Counted from the stretch's first letter, positions 1 through 8,461 are shown. The stretch is 64,000 nucleotides of DNA from Microbispora rosea subsp. aerata (GCF_014647835.1 NZ_BMPY01000010.1:163733-227732), one strand, 5' to 3'. A program made the numbers and translations. The notes: a model not told the origin generated them from the letters alone.

Positions 1-643
1 GCCTGCGGGTGAAGGTCATGTGGGTGATCCCGCTCGGGGTGGTCACGGACTCGATGTGGAAGCGCTTCTCAAGCCCTTCGAGCCCGTCCCACAGCCGCTC
101 GCCCCGGCCAAGGATGATCGGGACGATGGCGATGTGCATGTGGTCGACCAGGTCCGCGGCCAGGAACTGGCGGACGGTGGTCGGCCCGCCGCCGATCCGC
201 ACGTCCAGGCCGCCCGCGGCCTCCCGGGCCTGCCGCAGCGCCTCCTCGGGCGTGGCGTCGATGAAGTGGAAGGTGGTGCCGCCCTCCATCGTCACCGACG
301 GCCGGGGGTGATGGGTCAGCACGAAGACCGGGGTATGGAACGGCGGGTTCGGCCCCCACCATCCGGTCCAGTCGTGGTTCTCCCACGGGCCGCGCTGGGG
401 TCCGAACTTGTTGCGGCCCATGATCTCCGCGCCGATGCCGTCGTTCCACGTACGGGTGACGGCGTCGTCGACTCCGGTGCTCCCGCCGCTCTTCCCCTGC
501 ATGGCCCGGAAGGTCCGGGTCTCGAAGAACCACTCGTGGAGCCGATGGCCGGCGTGGCCGAACGGCTGGTCGAGGCTCTGCCCCTCACCGGTGGCGAAGC
601 CGTCCAGGGAGACGGCGAAGTTGTGCACCCTGACACGAGACAT
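1..643 (-). CDS. Dihydrofolate reductase family protein (RibD C-terminal fold), 3' end cut by window edge
   Basis: Reading from the ATG at 643 gives a continuous frame of about 214 codons that runs off the left edge, so only the last few residues should be missing. The N-terminus (VRVHNFAVSLDGFATG) has the beta-strand plus SLDG/SxDG signature of the RibD-C/DHFR-like fold. Further in are an EIMGRNKFG segment, an IGGGPTTVRQFL nucleotide-binding-like loop and the closing VPIILGRGERLW motif. These proteins are NADPH-type reductases of unknown substrate, cytoplasmic, and not the true housekeeping FolA. The gene diverges from an HxlR regulator across a 66-bp gap, which suggests control by that regulator. 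Family call is firm, substrate unknown. Confidence 0.88.
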   Translation of the reverse strand, partial: MSRVRVHNFAVSLDGFATGEGQSLDQPFGHAGHRLHEWFFETRTFRAMQGKSGGSTGVDDAVTRTWNDGIGAEIMGRNKFGPQRGPWENHDWTGWWGPNPPFHTPVFVLTHHPRPSVTMEGGTTFHFIDATPEEALRQAREAAGGLDVRIGGGPTTVRQFLAADLVDHMHIAIVPIILGRGERLWDGLEGLEKRFHIESVTTPSGITHMTFTRR

Positions 644-670
644 GGCTGATCTCCCGATCGCGGCTAGCGA

Positions 671-684
671 TTGCAACTTGCAAC
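671..684. promoter_or_regulatory. Tandem heptamer operator candidate in the divergent DHFR-like/HxlR intergenic region
   Basis: Two head-to-tail copies of TTGCAAC occupy 671-684. The TTGCAA core is itself palindromic, so the site can be read as two adjacent dyads. It lies in the 66-bp gap between two divergent starts, where an HxlR dimer would be expected to bind. Inference from position and symmetry only. Confidence 0.5.
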
Positions 685-709
685 TAGTCAGCAGAGCGTA
701 GAGTAGGTA

Positions 710-1258
710 GTGGCAAAATGCAATCAGTTGGAGGCGGGCGTGCGAGAGGAACCGCGATCGGGCTGTGCGATCAACGCCGCGGTTGAGGCGCTCGGAGACA
801 GATGGAGCCTCATCGTCCTGCGCGACGTGATCTTCGGCGGCCGCCGGCACTTCCGCGATCTGCTCGCCAACTCGGAGGAGGGGATCGCGTCCAACATCCT
901 CAGCAGCCGCCTCAAGGCACTCGTCGCCGGAGGACTGCTGACTCACGAGGACGCGGGACGGGGACGGCGCGGGATCTACAGCCTCACCGAAGCGGGCATC
1001 CAGACCGTCCCGATCATGGTCGCGCTCGGCTCATGGGGTCTGCGCCATCGCCCCACGACACCGGCGCTGGCCGTACGGGCGCGTCTGCTGGAGGAGGGCG
1101 GCCCGCCGCTCTGGGAAAACCTGATGGACGAGCTCCGTGAGACGCACCTCGGCATCCCCCGCCCCAACCCCGATCTGCCCCGCGCGTCTCAGCTCCTCCA
1201 GGAGGCGTACGAACGCACCCTGGCCGCGTCCCGGCCCGACCACGGTCAAGCGGGCTAA
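710..1258 (+). CDS. HxlR-family winged-helix transcriptional regulator
   Basis: 182 residues from a GTG at 710. The HxlR core is clear: CAINAAVEALGDRWSLIVL, then GGRRHFRDLL, a recognition-helix region with SNILSSRLKALVAGGLL, and the wing RRGIYSLTEAG. The N-terminal Cys (residue 19) before the first helix is the position that senses redox or electrophiles in several HxlR/HypR relatives, although sensing here is not shown. The C-terminal 65 residues are longer than the minimal HxlR fold (about 110 residues). It diverges from the DHFR-like gene and probably controls both genes through the tandem TTGCAAC site at 671-684. No clear Shine-Dalgarno sequence precedes the GTG, so translation may be leaderless. 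Confidence 0.9.
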   Translation: MAKCNQLEAGVREEPRSGCAINAAVEALGDRWSLIVLRDVIFGGRRHFRDLLANSEEGIASNILSSRLKALVAGGLLTHEDAGRGRRGIYSLTEAGIQTVPIMVALGSWGLRHRPTTPALAVRARLLEEGGPPLWENLMDELRETHLGIPRPNPDLPRASQLLQEAYERTLAASRPDHGQAG

Positions 1259-1268
1259 GCCGACGCGG

Positions 1269-1508
1269 CTAAGGGAGCAGCCCGAAATCCCCGGCGACGG
1301 CGTCGTTGACCTCGGGCGCGTCCCAGTCGTCGGTCATGTGGAGCTGTCCCTTCAGGGAGCCCCGGCCGCGGCGGCTCACCTTCGCCGGGGAAGGAATGAC
1401 CGTGGCCTCGGTAGGACCGGCACGGCTGACGACGCTCTCTTCACCGTGCTCGCCTCGGTCGATGTCGCGCGACACGTTCGTCTCCGCCTCGTGAATGTTG
1501 TCCTGCCC
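1269..1508 (-). pseudogene. Decayed Phd/YefM-type antitoxin remnant
   Basis: A stretch of 76 codons ending at a TAG (1269-1271) reads as a Phd-type antitoxin: NIHEAETNVSRDIDRGEHGE, then VVSRAG, then SRRGRGSLKG and a closing DDWDAPEVNDAVAGDFGLLP. This matches the usual order: N-terminal NIHEAKT helix, VISRAG strand, and a C-terminal toxin-binding tail. There is no ATG, GTG or TTG in frame near the expected start, and several core hydrophobic positions are replaced by polar residues or Gly (SRD for SRL, DRG for DRV). No VapC-like or RelE-like gene follows; the next gene downstream is the convergent HxlR gene. Read as an orphan, probably inactive fragment left from a toxin-antitoxin pair. Confidence 0.55.
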
Positions 1509-1543
1509 GGTAACCCTTCCGACATGCCGCCGGGGACGTCGCG

Positions 1544-2980
1544 TCAGCCGTACAGCATGGGCAGGTCGACCAGGAGGATCCGGGGATCGCGGGCGGCGGC
1601 CTCGGTGAGCGCGGCGTCGAACCCGGCGCCGCTGTAGAGAGCGAGCACGGTGTCGCGGGTGTCGAGCCCGCGCGTGTGCAGCTGCTCCCTGGCCTGCTCC
1701 AGGCGCTTCAGATGGCCCGTGTTCATGATCTCCGACCACTTGGCCTCGCCCACGGACAGAAGCCGCCGGGTGTGGTTGTCCTGAGGCGCGAGGACGATCA
1801 CGTCGACCTCGATGTTCTGCCCTCTGCCGCCGCCGGAGGCGACGCCCGCCGCGACCTCGGCGGCGAGTTCGCCGTTCCAGTCGTGGGCGAGCGCGAACTC
1901 CCGGCACACGTGCTCGAAGTGCGGGCCCACCACCTGAGATGTGAACCTCGGCCTGGCCGCCCGCCACACCCGGTCGGCCCATCCCCGCTCGAGCAGGCTC
2001 CAGGCCGGTCGCATGATCGCCTCGTAGAACGTCACGAGCGGCTCCGCGACCCGGTAGAGCGAACGCTTGCGGATCGGGTCGATCTCCTTGCGGATGAGCT
2101 GACAGTCCTCGAGTACGGCGAGAGGGTGCGCGATGTCGGTGGACTTGCGCTCCATATGGCTCGCGATGCCACCGCGTGTGTTGTTCCCGGCGGCGATCGC
2201 TCCGAGGACGGCGTGATAGAGGGCCTCGTCCCGGATCTCCGACTCGTTCGTCAGGAGATATCGCGCCTCGCGGAAGAGGGGCGCGTCGAGGCTGAGCACC
2301 CGCCGGATCACCCAGTCGTCGAGATCGTCCCCTGGCGTCTCGTTGTCCACGAACCGGGTGCGGTAAGCCGGTGTGCCCCCCACGATCGCGTTCACCTGCA
2401 GGGCGAGGCGCGGATCTTCGATGCCCCAGAACCTCCGGGCGAGGCGATAGTCGAACGGCTGCACCACGAGATCGAGCGAAGCCCGCCCGCGCAGCGGCGC
2501 CTGCCCGGCCAGAAGTCCCCCCATCACGGACATGGCGGATCCGGCGAGGACCAGCCGGACCCTGCTGCCGGTGCGGCGGTGCGCCGCCCGCGCGTCGATC
2601 TCCCGCTGCAGGATCGAGGGGATCGAGGGGTCGGCCTTGATGAGATAGGGAAACTCGTCGAGGACGATCAGCCGGTCCGGGCAATGGTCGAACAGATAGG
2701 TGATCGCCTCGTCCCAGTGCGCGAACGCCAGCGTCCCCGGCACCCCGAGGTAGCTCGCCACAGCCAGGCCGAACTGACGCAGCGCGTCGGTGGAGGTGGA
2801 TTCGACGGCCACGAAGTAGAAGCCGCCGAACACGTCGGCGAGGGCCTGCAGGAGGAACGTCTTGCCCTGCCGGCGGCGCCCGCTCACCACGGCCAGCCGC
2901 ATCTCGTCGGCCGGGTCCGCCGCGAATCTCGCCAGCGCGGCCCACTCGCGATCGCGGTCGAAGATGTGAGCAGGCTTCAT
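1544..2980 (-). CDS. AAA ATPase (archaeal-ATPase/DUF234 type) with PD-(D/E)XK-like C-terminal domain
   Basis: 478 residues from the ATG at 2980 (MKPAHIFDRDREW). Walker A is VVSGRRRQGKTFLL near residues 33-46, and Walker B is RLIVLDEFPYLI near 102. The loop LVLAGSAMSVMGGLL matches the sensor region of the STAND-like archaeal ATPase family. The C-terminal third has the DUF234/PD-(D/E)XK arrangement: IEVDVIVLA, then LLSVGEAKWS, giving the E/D...D...ExK pattern. A GTG at 3001 could add seven residues but lies inside the palindrome, while CGGGGG before 2980 resembles a ribosome-binding site. The role of this family is not settled; many members are carried by mobile or defensive loci. The perfect palindrome at 2991-3036 ends 10 bp before the start codon. 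Confidence 0.85.
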   Translation of the reverse strand: MKPAHIFDRDREWAALARFAADPADEMRLAVVSGRRRQGKTFLLQALADVFGGFYFVAVESTSTDALRQFGLAVASYLGVPGTLAFAHWDEAITYLFDHCPDRLIVLDEFPYLIKADPSIPSILQREIDARAAHRRTGSRVRLVLAGSAMSVMGGLLAGQAPLRGRASLDLVVQPFDYRLARRFWGIEDPRLALQVNAIVGGTPAYRTRFVDNETPGDDLDDWVIRRVLSLDAPLFREARYLLTNESEIRDEALYHAVLGAIAAGNNTRGGIASHMERKSTDIAHPLAVLEDCQLIRKEIDPIRKRSLYRVAEPLVTFYEAIMRPAWSLLERGWADRVWRAARPRFTSQVVGPHFEHVCREFALAHDWNGELAAEVAAGVASGGGRGQNIEVDVIVLAPQDNHTRRLLSVGEAKWSEIMNTGHLKRLEQAREQLHTRGLDTRDTVLALYSGAGFDAALTEAAARDPRILLVDLPMLYG

Positions 2981-2990
2981 GCAGCCCCCG

Positions 2991-3036
2991 TATAAGTACA
3001 CTTCTTAGAAGTCGACTTCTAAGAAGTGTACTTATA
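2991..3036. promoter_or_regulatory. Perfect 46-bp palindrome overlapping the ATPase leader
   Basis: Positions 2991-3013 are the exact reverse complement of 3014-3036 (23 + 23 bp, no spacer, no mismatch). Nested inside are two 13-bp dyads, ACTTCTTAGAAGT at 3000-3012 and ACTTCTAAGAAGT at 3015-3027, with centres 15 bp apart. The element is AT-rich in a GC-rich window. It lies between the acetoacetyl-CoA synthetase stop (3049) and the ATPase start (2980). It could be a double operator for autoregulation, a leader hairpin that masks the ribosome-binding site, or a terminator for the upstream gene. Confidence 0.9.
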
Positions 3037-3048
3037 ATCATTGGCCTT

Positions 3049-4962
3049 CTACTGCTGCGGCGCGAAGTGGGAGAGGACTTCGGGGTTGGCCATGGCGTCG
3101 GGGTTCGCCGCCTTCTCGATGGGGGTGCCGAGCAGGATCTTCCGTACGGGGACCTCCAGCTTCTTGCCCGACAGCGTCCTCGGGATGCCGGGGACCACCC
3201 GGATCTCGTCGGGCACGTGCCGGGGCGACAGCTCGGTGCGCAGGGCCGTACGCAGCCGGGACACCAGCTCGTCGGACAGGTCCGCGCCGTCGGCCAGGGT
3301 GACGAACAGCAGCAGCCTGCCTTCCTGGCCGAGCTGCCCGGTGTCGATGACCAGGCTGTCGGCGATCTCGTCGAACCGCTCCACGACGCGGTAGAACTCG
3401 CTGGTTCCCATGCGTACGCCGCCGCGGTTAAGGGTGGAGTCGGAGCGGCCGTAGATGACGCACCCGCCGCCGGGGAGGATCTTGATCCAGTCGCCGTGCC
3501 GCCAGACGCCCGGATAGTCGGCGAAGTACGACTCCCGGTAGCGGTCGCCGGAAGGGTCGTTCCAGAACATGACCGGCATGGACGGCATGGGCCGGGTGAT
3601 GACGAGCTCCCCCACTTCGCCCACGATCGACGTCCCCGCCGAGTCGAAGGACTCGACCGACGCGCCGAGGCAGCGGCACGGGATGACGCCGGCCCGGATC
3701 GGCAGCAGCGGCACCGCGCCGACGAACCCGGTGCACACGTCGGTGCCGCCGGAGAACGAGCCGAGCTGCACGTCGGGCTTCACGTCCGAGTACACCCAGG
3801 CGAACCCCTCAGGCGGCAGCGGCGAGCCGGTTGAGCCGACCCCGCGCAGCCGCTCCAGCCCCTCCGGCTTCACCCCGGCCTTCATCGACGCCATGATGTA
3901 CGGCGCGCCGGTGCCGAAGTACGTCACGCCCTCCTCGGCGGCCAGCCGCCACAGCGCGTCGGTGCCCGGGTGGGTCGCGCTGCCGTCGTACAGCAGGATG
4001 GTGGACCCCACCAGCAGACCGCCGATGAGGTAGTTCCACATCATCCAGCCGGTGGTGGTGTACCAGAAGAACACATCACCTTCGCCGAGGTCCTGGTGGA
4101 AAGACAGCGACTTGAGGTGCTCCAGGACGATCCCGCCGTGACCGTGGACGATCGGCTTGGGCAGGCCGGTGGTGCCCGACGAATACAGCACCCACAGCGG
4201 GTGGCCGAACGGCACCCGCTCGAACTCCAGCGGCGCGGTCTCCGCGCGCAGGTCGTCCCAGCTCAGCGCGCCGTCCGGAGCTCCTTCGCGGAGCGTGGGG
4301 ATCCAGACGGTCGCCCGCAGCGACGGCAGCTTCGCCGCGATCTCCCGCACCACCTCCGACCGGTCGTACGGCTTGCCGCCGTAGCGGTAGCCGTCCACGG
4401 CAATGAGCACCTTGGGCTCGATCTGGGTGAACCGGTCGGTCACGCTGGGCGCGCCGAAGTCGGGTGAGCAGGAGGACCAGATCGCCCCGAGGGAGGCGGT
4501 GGCCAGGAAGGCGACGAGAGCCTCGGGGATGTTCGGCACATAGGCGGCGACCCGGTCACCACGCCCGACACCAAGCCGTACGAGCCCCGCCCGGACCCGG
4601 GCAACCTCCTCGCGGAGCTCACCGAGGGAGTACTGCCAGCGGCTGCCGGATTCGTTGCGGAAAATCACCGCCGTCCGGCCGGGGTGGCCGCGCAGCGCGT
4701 TCTCGGCGTAATTCAGGGTCGATCCCGCGAACCATTCGGCGTGCGGCATCGTTCCCTGGATGACGGGCCCGTCGCCACGCGTACCGACCACACCGAAGTA
4801 GTCCCATATGGATGTCCAGAAGTCGGCCGGAGACTCGACCGACCACTTCCACACGTCCTCGTAGTCCCCCGTACGTCCCACTTGTTCCATGTAACGGGTG
4901 ATCCGAGCCGTGCGTACGACGTCGGGCGTGGGTTCCCAGAGCAGAGCGCCTTCCTCGACCAT
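3049..4962 (-). CDS. Acetoacetate-CoA ligase (acetoacetyl-CoA synthetase)
   Basis: 637 residues from the ATG at 4962, chosen because AGGGG lies just upstream; an alternative ATG at 5028 has no ribosome-binding site. It belongs to the ANL adenylate-forming superfamily. The P-loop VLYSSGTTGLPKPIVHGHGG, the Gly-rich GSFSGGTDVCTGFVG (A5 region), the hinge YGRSDSTLNRGGVRMG and the C-terminal catalytic Lys in LSGKKLEVPVRKIL are all present. The N-terminal cap and the Trp-rich segment (DFWTSIWDYFGV) are typical of acetoacetyl-CoA synthetases rather than acetyl-CoA synthetases. The enzyme converts acetoacetate, ATP and CoA to acetoacetyl-CoA in the cytoplasm, linking ketone bodies, leucine degradation and polyhydroxyalkanoate metabolism. 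It is transcribed alone. Confidence 0.93.
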   Translation of the reverse strand: MVEEGALLWEPTPDVVRTARITRYMEQVGRTGDYEDVWKWSVESPADFWTSIWDYFGVVGTRGDGPVIQGTMPHAEWFAGSTLNYAENALRGHPGRTAVIFRNESGSRWQYSLGELREEVARVRAGLVRLGVGRGDRVAAYVPNIPEALVAFLATASLGAIWSSCSPDFGAPSVTDRFTQIEPKVLIAVDGYRYGGKPYDRSEVVREIAAKLPSLRATVWIPTLREGAPDGALSWDDLRAETAPLEFERVPFGHPLWVLYSSGTTGLPKPIVHGHGGIVLEHLKSLSFHQDLGEGDVFFWYTTTGWMMWNYLIGGLLVGSTILLYDGSATHPGTDALWRLAAEEGVTYFGTGAPYIMASMKAGVKPEGLERLRGVGSTGSPLPPEGFAWVYSDVKPDVQLGSFSGGTDVCTGFVGAVPLLPIRAGVIPCRCLGASVESFDSAGTSIVGEVGELVITRPMPSMPVMFWNDPSGDRYRESYFADYPGVWRHGDWIKILPGGGCVIYGRSDSTLNRGGVRMGTSEFYRVVERFDEIADSLVIDTGQLGQEGRLLLFVTLADGADLSDELVSRLRTALRTELSPRHVPDEIRVVPGIPRTLSGKKLEVPVRKILLGTPIEKAANPDAMANPEVLSHFAPQQ

Positions 4963-5341
4963 GCCCCTATCTTTGCCATGCTCGGTCCCTGTGTCACCCT
5001 CGCCGCCCACATAGAAAGGGTCTGTCATATGTGGGTTCTGAGCTGGTCGATCGCGATCCGGGCGGCGATTCTGATCGCGGCGTCGGCGCGCGGCTGGTTC
5101 TGCGGCATGCTCGGCGCACCCGTTCCGGGCGCGGATCGCCGGCTGGGCGTGGAGATCGCCGACCGGTCGCGGAGGCGTCCAGGGCGAGCCGGGGCGACGG
5201 GTGATGACGTCTTTGCTGTCATTCCCGTGGCCACCGAGCTGCCGTGAGGCAGTGGTGGGTGAGGCCCCGGCCCGCCGCACGCTCCCCTGCCGCCCGGTTA
5301 TCCGAGCCCTCCTCGCCGCTGTGTCTCACCGCCGCCGGGTT
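4963..5341. other. Intergenic, no gene supported
   Basis: About 380 bp between two minus-strand genes. No frame shows a recognisable protein. Around 5238-5272 a run resembles the extreme 3' end of the neighbouring DUF222-HNH gene (about 5354-5388), possibly a fragment from an old duplication. The promoter for the acetoacetyl-CoA synthetase should lie just right of 4962 but no convincing -35/-10 pair was found. Confidence 0.5.
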
Positions 5342-8053
5342 TCATAGGCGCCGGGCTGTGGTGAGGCGGTGGTAGGTGAAGGCCCAGCGGTCTTTGCCGA
5401 CTTTGCGGCGGGTGTAGCGGTCGGGGTGGCGGTAGCGGTCGCGGTTGTGGAACTGGCAGGCCGGGCCAAGCAGCTTCAGGTCGGTCAGGCCGCCGCTGCT
5501 CCAGTTGTCGGCGTGGTCGATCTGGCACATGGTCGCCGGGAGGGGGCAGCCGTCGATCCAGCAGGTGGCGTAGCGGGCGAAGATCGCCCGCCGCTGGGCG
5601 GGGGTGGCCAACCTGACCTTGCGGCCCATGTCCAGCACCTGCCCCTCGGCGTCCATGACGATCCGGACGAGGGTGGAGGTGCGGGCCAGCCGGTGCACGC
5701 CGGAGACAGGCAGCACCTGCCCGGTCGCCAGCAGCAACCCCGGCACCAGCCCAGGCACCACCCCCAACCGTGACCCCAAGCCAGCCGATCCAAGCCCCGA
5801 TCCACACGGCGATCCAGGCGGCGTCCCCGGTGCCGCGCCCAACCCGGACTCCGACCCGGCGCCCGACGCCGTCCCGGACGCGGCCCCCATCCCGGCACCC
5901 GACGCCGTCCCGGACGGCGCCCCCGCCGGGTCGCTCGGTCCTGCATGGGTTGACGCCTCCGGCCCTGCTGCCGGTGAGCCTTTTGGCTCTGCTTTCGGCG
6001 TGCTGGATGGCCTGGCAGCGTGACCCGGCCCATGCGGGATCCCCCTCGCAGGCCGAGGCCCGGCGTGGGCGTGGTGGGCACAGGTATCCCCAGGAGCGTG
6101 ACGGGCACAGGTATCCCCGGGAGGATCACAAGATCGCCACTGGCCCCACCGCGACTCTCTTGAGCGTGACCCCTGCTGCTGTGCGCGCCCGTGCTGCGGT
6201 GTGTTTTCGGTGTCGTCCGCAGGCAGGGCGGCCCGGCGGCCCTCCCGGACCGCCTCGAAGTCCCGGCCGTCCTCGCTGTCCTCAGTGGCTTCGAGGTCTT
6301 CAATCGCCCCGGCGTTTTCGGCCTCCCGGGCGTCCTCCCGCTCTTCACCACTCTTGAAGCGCTCGGTCTCAAAGGTCACGGGGCGGTCAGCGCTCCCGGC
6401 GTGCCCAGCCTCGGGGCCGACCGTGGCGGGGCCGGGGTGGGCCGTGGCGGGGCTGGTGGCAGCGGGGTCCTCGGTGGCAGGGCGGCTGGCGCTGCCAGGG
6501 TTCCCGGCGGCGGCGTCAGTGGCGAAGTCGCCCGCGGTGCCGGGGCGGTTCTCGGTGGCGTGGTGTTCGGCCTCAGAGTGGTCGGTGCTCTCGGGACGCT
6601 CGCTCTCGGGGGTCGCGGAGCGGTCAGCGCTCTCGGCGCGCCCGGGCTCGGGGCGCTGCGTTGCGGGGTCGGTGGCAGAGTGGCCGGAGGTCTCGGGGTG
6701 GTCGGAGGTCTCGGGGTGGTCGGTGCCGGGGTCGGTGGGTTCGGGGTCGGCGGGGAGGGATTCGGCGCTGACCAGCACCAGCAGCTGGGTGACGGTCTTG
6801 TCCTCCAGCAGGGCGATGAAGGCATCGGCGTTGCGGACCCGCAGCGGCCGGTCGTCCCCTTCTGCCTTGGGCTTGGCGTAGGCGTCCAGCAGCGCCTGCA
6901 GCCGGGCCGCCGGCTCCCGGGGGAGGTAGAACTCTCCTTCCATGCCGCCGCCCGCACCCGGGCGCACGCGCAGGAACCGCCGCCCGTAGTCGGCCTGCTC
7001 GTCGCGTTCTTCCCCGTCAGGGTCGAGCACCGCCCGCAGGTAGCGCCCGGCCTTGGCCACCTCCGCCGGGCCAGCCTTGGACGCCAGTTCCAGCAGGATC
7101 GGCTCGGCGAGTGTGGCCTGCTCGTCGGTGAGGTGGGTGGTGGCGGTGCAGATGGCCTCCACCAGCCCCGCCGCCAGCTGCCCGGCGGCGAACGCCTCGC
7201 GTACCCGGGGCAGGCGGGCCAGCTCCACCGCCAGCGTGAGCAGCCGTCCGGCGGTGGTGGTGGTCATTCCTCCGGCGGTGCGCAGCCAGGACCGGGTGGA
7301 GGCATGCCCATACCGCTTGGCTTCCCCCGCCCGGTGCACCCGCCCCACCCGCTCCGACAACGCACACGAGATGCGATCCTGGGCGGCCATCAACCGCTCG
7401 GCCTGCTCCAGGCACACACCCGCATCATCCGGGGCCGGCGCCAGCGCCACCGCATCCGCGGCCTCCCACGCCGACTCCACCAGCACCCACGACGACCCAC
7501 CCCGGGCACCACCCGCATAAGCACCGGTAGCCGCGTCGTCGGCACCCGCGCCATCCCCGCCAGTGTCACCAGCACCACCGACACGGTTGCCACGTGAATG
7601 GTCGCTGCCGGCAGCCGCGCCAGCACCCGCGTCGTCGGCACCCGCGCGATCAAAACCAGTGCCGGCACCACCGGCAGCACCCGCGTCGGCACCCCGCTCA
7701 CCGGTATCAGCACCAGCACCAGCGCGAGTGCCGGCACACGTGCCAGCACCGGCAGCCGCGTCGGCGTCGGGGCAACCGGCACCGGCACGACCTGCGCCAG
7801 CCGCCGCGTCAGCGGCGTTCGTACCCGGGCTGCTTGTGCTCTCGGCACCGGGCGTGTCGCCGCCGGTGGCCGTGCCCGTGTTCCATCTCGCGTGCCGCGT
7901 CGGATTGATGCCGACGATCGGAAAGGGCTCGCGGGCGAGAGAACCCTCAGACGACCACAGCGGGGAATTGGCGATCAGCCGATCCCACCACTCACCGTCG
8001 CCATCATTCGAACGACGAAGGTGCTCTGGATCAAAGTCGAACAGACCCATCAC
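5342..8053 (-). CDS. DUF222 (13E12 repeat family) protein with C-terminal HNH endonuclease domain
   Basis: 903 residues from the ATG at 8053 (a second ATG follows at 8050). Residues about 200-440 form the DUF222/13E12 region, with ERLMAAQDRISCALSERVGR and RSWLRTAGGMTTTTAGRLL. The C-terminal HNH domain has CWIDGCPLPATMCQIDHADN followed by LLGPACQFHNRDRYRH, keeping both Cys pairs and the catalytic His. Two low-complexity insertions are unusual: an Ala/Gly-rich run of about 120 residues near the N-terminus and a run of about 300 residues rich in Pro, Glu, Ser, Thr and Ala between DUF222 and HNH. Family members are multicopy in actinobacteria, and their nuclease role is inferred. Spacing of the HNH motif is normal, so activity is plausible. 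Confidence 0.88.
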   Translation of the reverse strand: MMGLFDFDPEHLRRSNDGDGEWWDRLIANSPLWSSEGSLAREPFPIVGINPTRHARWNTGTATGGDTPGAESTSSPGTNAADAAAGAGRAGAGCPDADAAAGAGTCAGTRAGAGADTGERGADAGAAGGAGTGFDRAGADDAGAGAAAGSDHSRGNRVGGAGDTGGDGAGADDAATGAYAGGARGGSSWVLVESAWEAADAVALAPAPDDAGVCLEQAERLMAAQDRISCALSERVGRVHRAGEAKRYGHASTRSWLRTAGGMTTTTAGRLLTLAVELARLPRVREAFAAGQLAAGLVEAICTATTHLTDEQATLAEPILLELASKAGPAEVAKAGRYLRAVLDPDGEERDEQADYGRRFLRVRPGAGGGMEGEFYLPREPAARLQALLDAYAKPKAEGDDRPLRVRNADAFIALLEDKTVTQLLVLVSAESLPADPEPTDPGTDHPETSDHPETSGHSATDPATQRPEPGRAESADRSATPESERPESTDHSEAEHHATENRPGTAGDFATDAAAGNPGSASRPATEDPAATSPATAHPGPATVGPEAGHAGSADRPVTFETERFKSGEEREDAREAENAGAIEDLEATEDSEDGRDFEAVREGRRAALPADDTENTPQHGRAQQQGSRSRESRWGQWRSCDPPGDTCARHAPGDTCAHHAHAGPRPARGIPHGPGHAARPSSTPKAEPKGSPAAGPEASTHAGPSDPAGAPSGTASGAGMGAASGTASGAGSESGLGAAPGTPPGSPCGSGLGSAGLGSRLGVVPGLVPGLLLATGQVLPVSGVHRLARTSTLVRIVMDAEGQVLDMGRKVRLATPAQRRAIFARYATCWIDGCPLPATMCQIDHADNWSSGGLTDLKLLGPACQFHNRDRYRHPDRYTRRKVGKDRWAFTYHRLTTARRL

Positions 8054-8337
8054 ACCCTCTCAGTGAATTCGAAAACCTATATGAATTCTTTCATCCCCTC
8101 TCCACTAGAGGCAACCCGCCGAGGCGATTAGTTGGAGTTACAGGTGAATAGGGATAAAGCCGAGAAAATCGCTGAATTCGCTAACACAAAGCTCGTCGAG
8201 CCCGAACAGGGCCTCGGAATACCAACACCGCCGCAAGGGGCCTTCAGTACGACGACAAATGACGACAGCCGCGATGTTGGGACCGGCCGAGTCGGCTCGC
8301 TGTCGCAACCGACCCAATTCAATACGGCCGGGTCCAT
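8054..8337. other. Intergenic, lower GC, no gene seen
   Basis: This stretch, upstream of the DUF222-HNH gene, is visibly AT-richer than its surroundings (for example 8060-8200). No open frame with recognisable content was found on either strand. It probably holds the promoter of the minus-strand DUF222-HNH gene, but no -35/-10 pair is convincing. It runs into the duplicated tail described at 8338-8461. Confidence 0.4.
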
Positions 8338-8461
8338 GCCCGCGGGGCCAGGGAGTCATACGGCCAGCCGAGATGGTGAGGCAGGCGAAGGCAGCGCCCC
8401 AAGCCCGCGGGGTCAGGGAGTCATACGGCCAGCCGAGGTGGTGAGGCGGGCGACGGCGGCG
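8338..8461. repeat. Tandem duplication (65-bp period) at the 3' end of the HAD gene
   Basis: The sequence from about 8341 (CGCGGGGCCAGGGAGTCATA...) is repeated from 8406 (CGCGGGGTCAGGGAGTCATA...) with only a few substitutions over about 58 bp. The right copy carries the stop codon and last codons of the minus-strand HAD gene. The left copy lies beyond the stop, so the duplication added a second non-coding tail. Slippage or unequal exchange is the simplest explanation. Confidence 0.85.

Noticed and set aside
1509-3041. Upstream extension of the antitoxin frame as a long protein opposite or overlapping the ATPase
   Set aside because: Only the last 76 codons look like a protein; the remainder is an out-of-frame shadow of the ATPase, so it is not a fusion.
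5238-5272. Possible duplicate 3' end of the DUF222-HNH gene
   Set aside because: About 33 bp of similarity to 5354-5388 only; too short to rule out chance in GC-rich DNA, so not listed as a pseudogene.
6191-7597. Plus-strand open frame opposite the DUF222-HNH gene
   Set aside because: Gly/Val/Ala-rich mirror of the low-complexity insertions on the minus strand.
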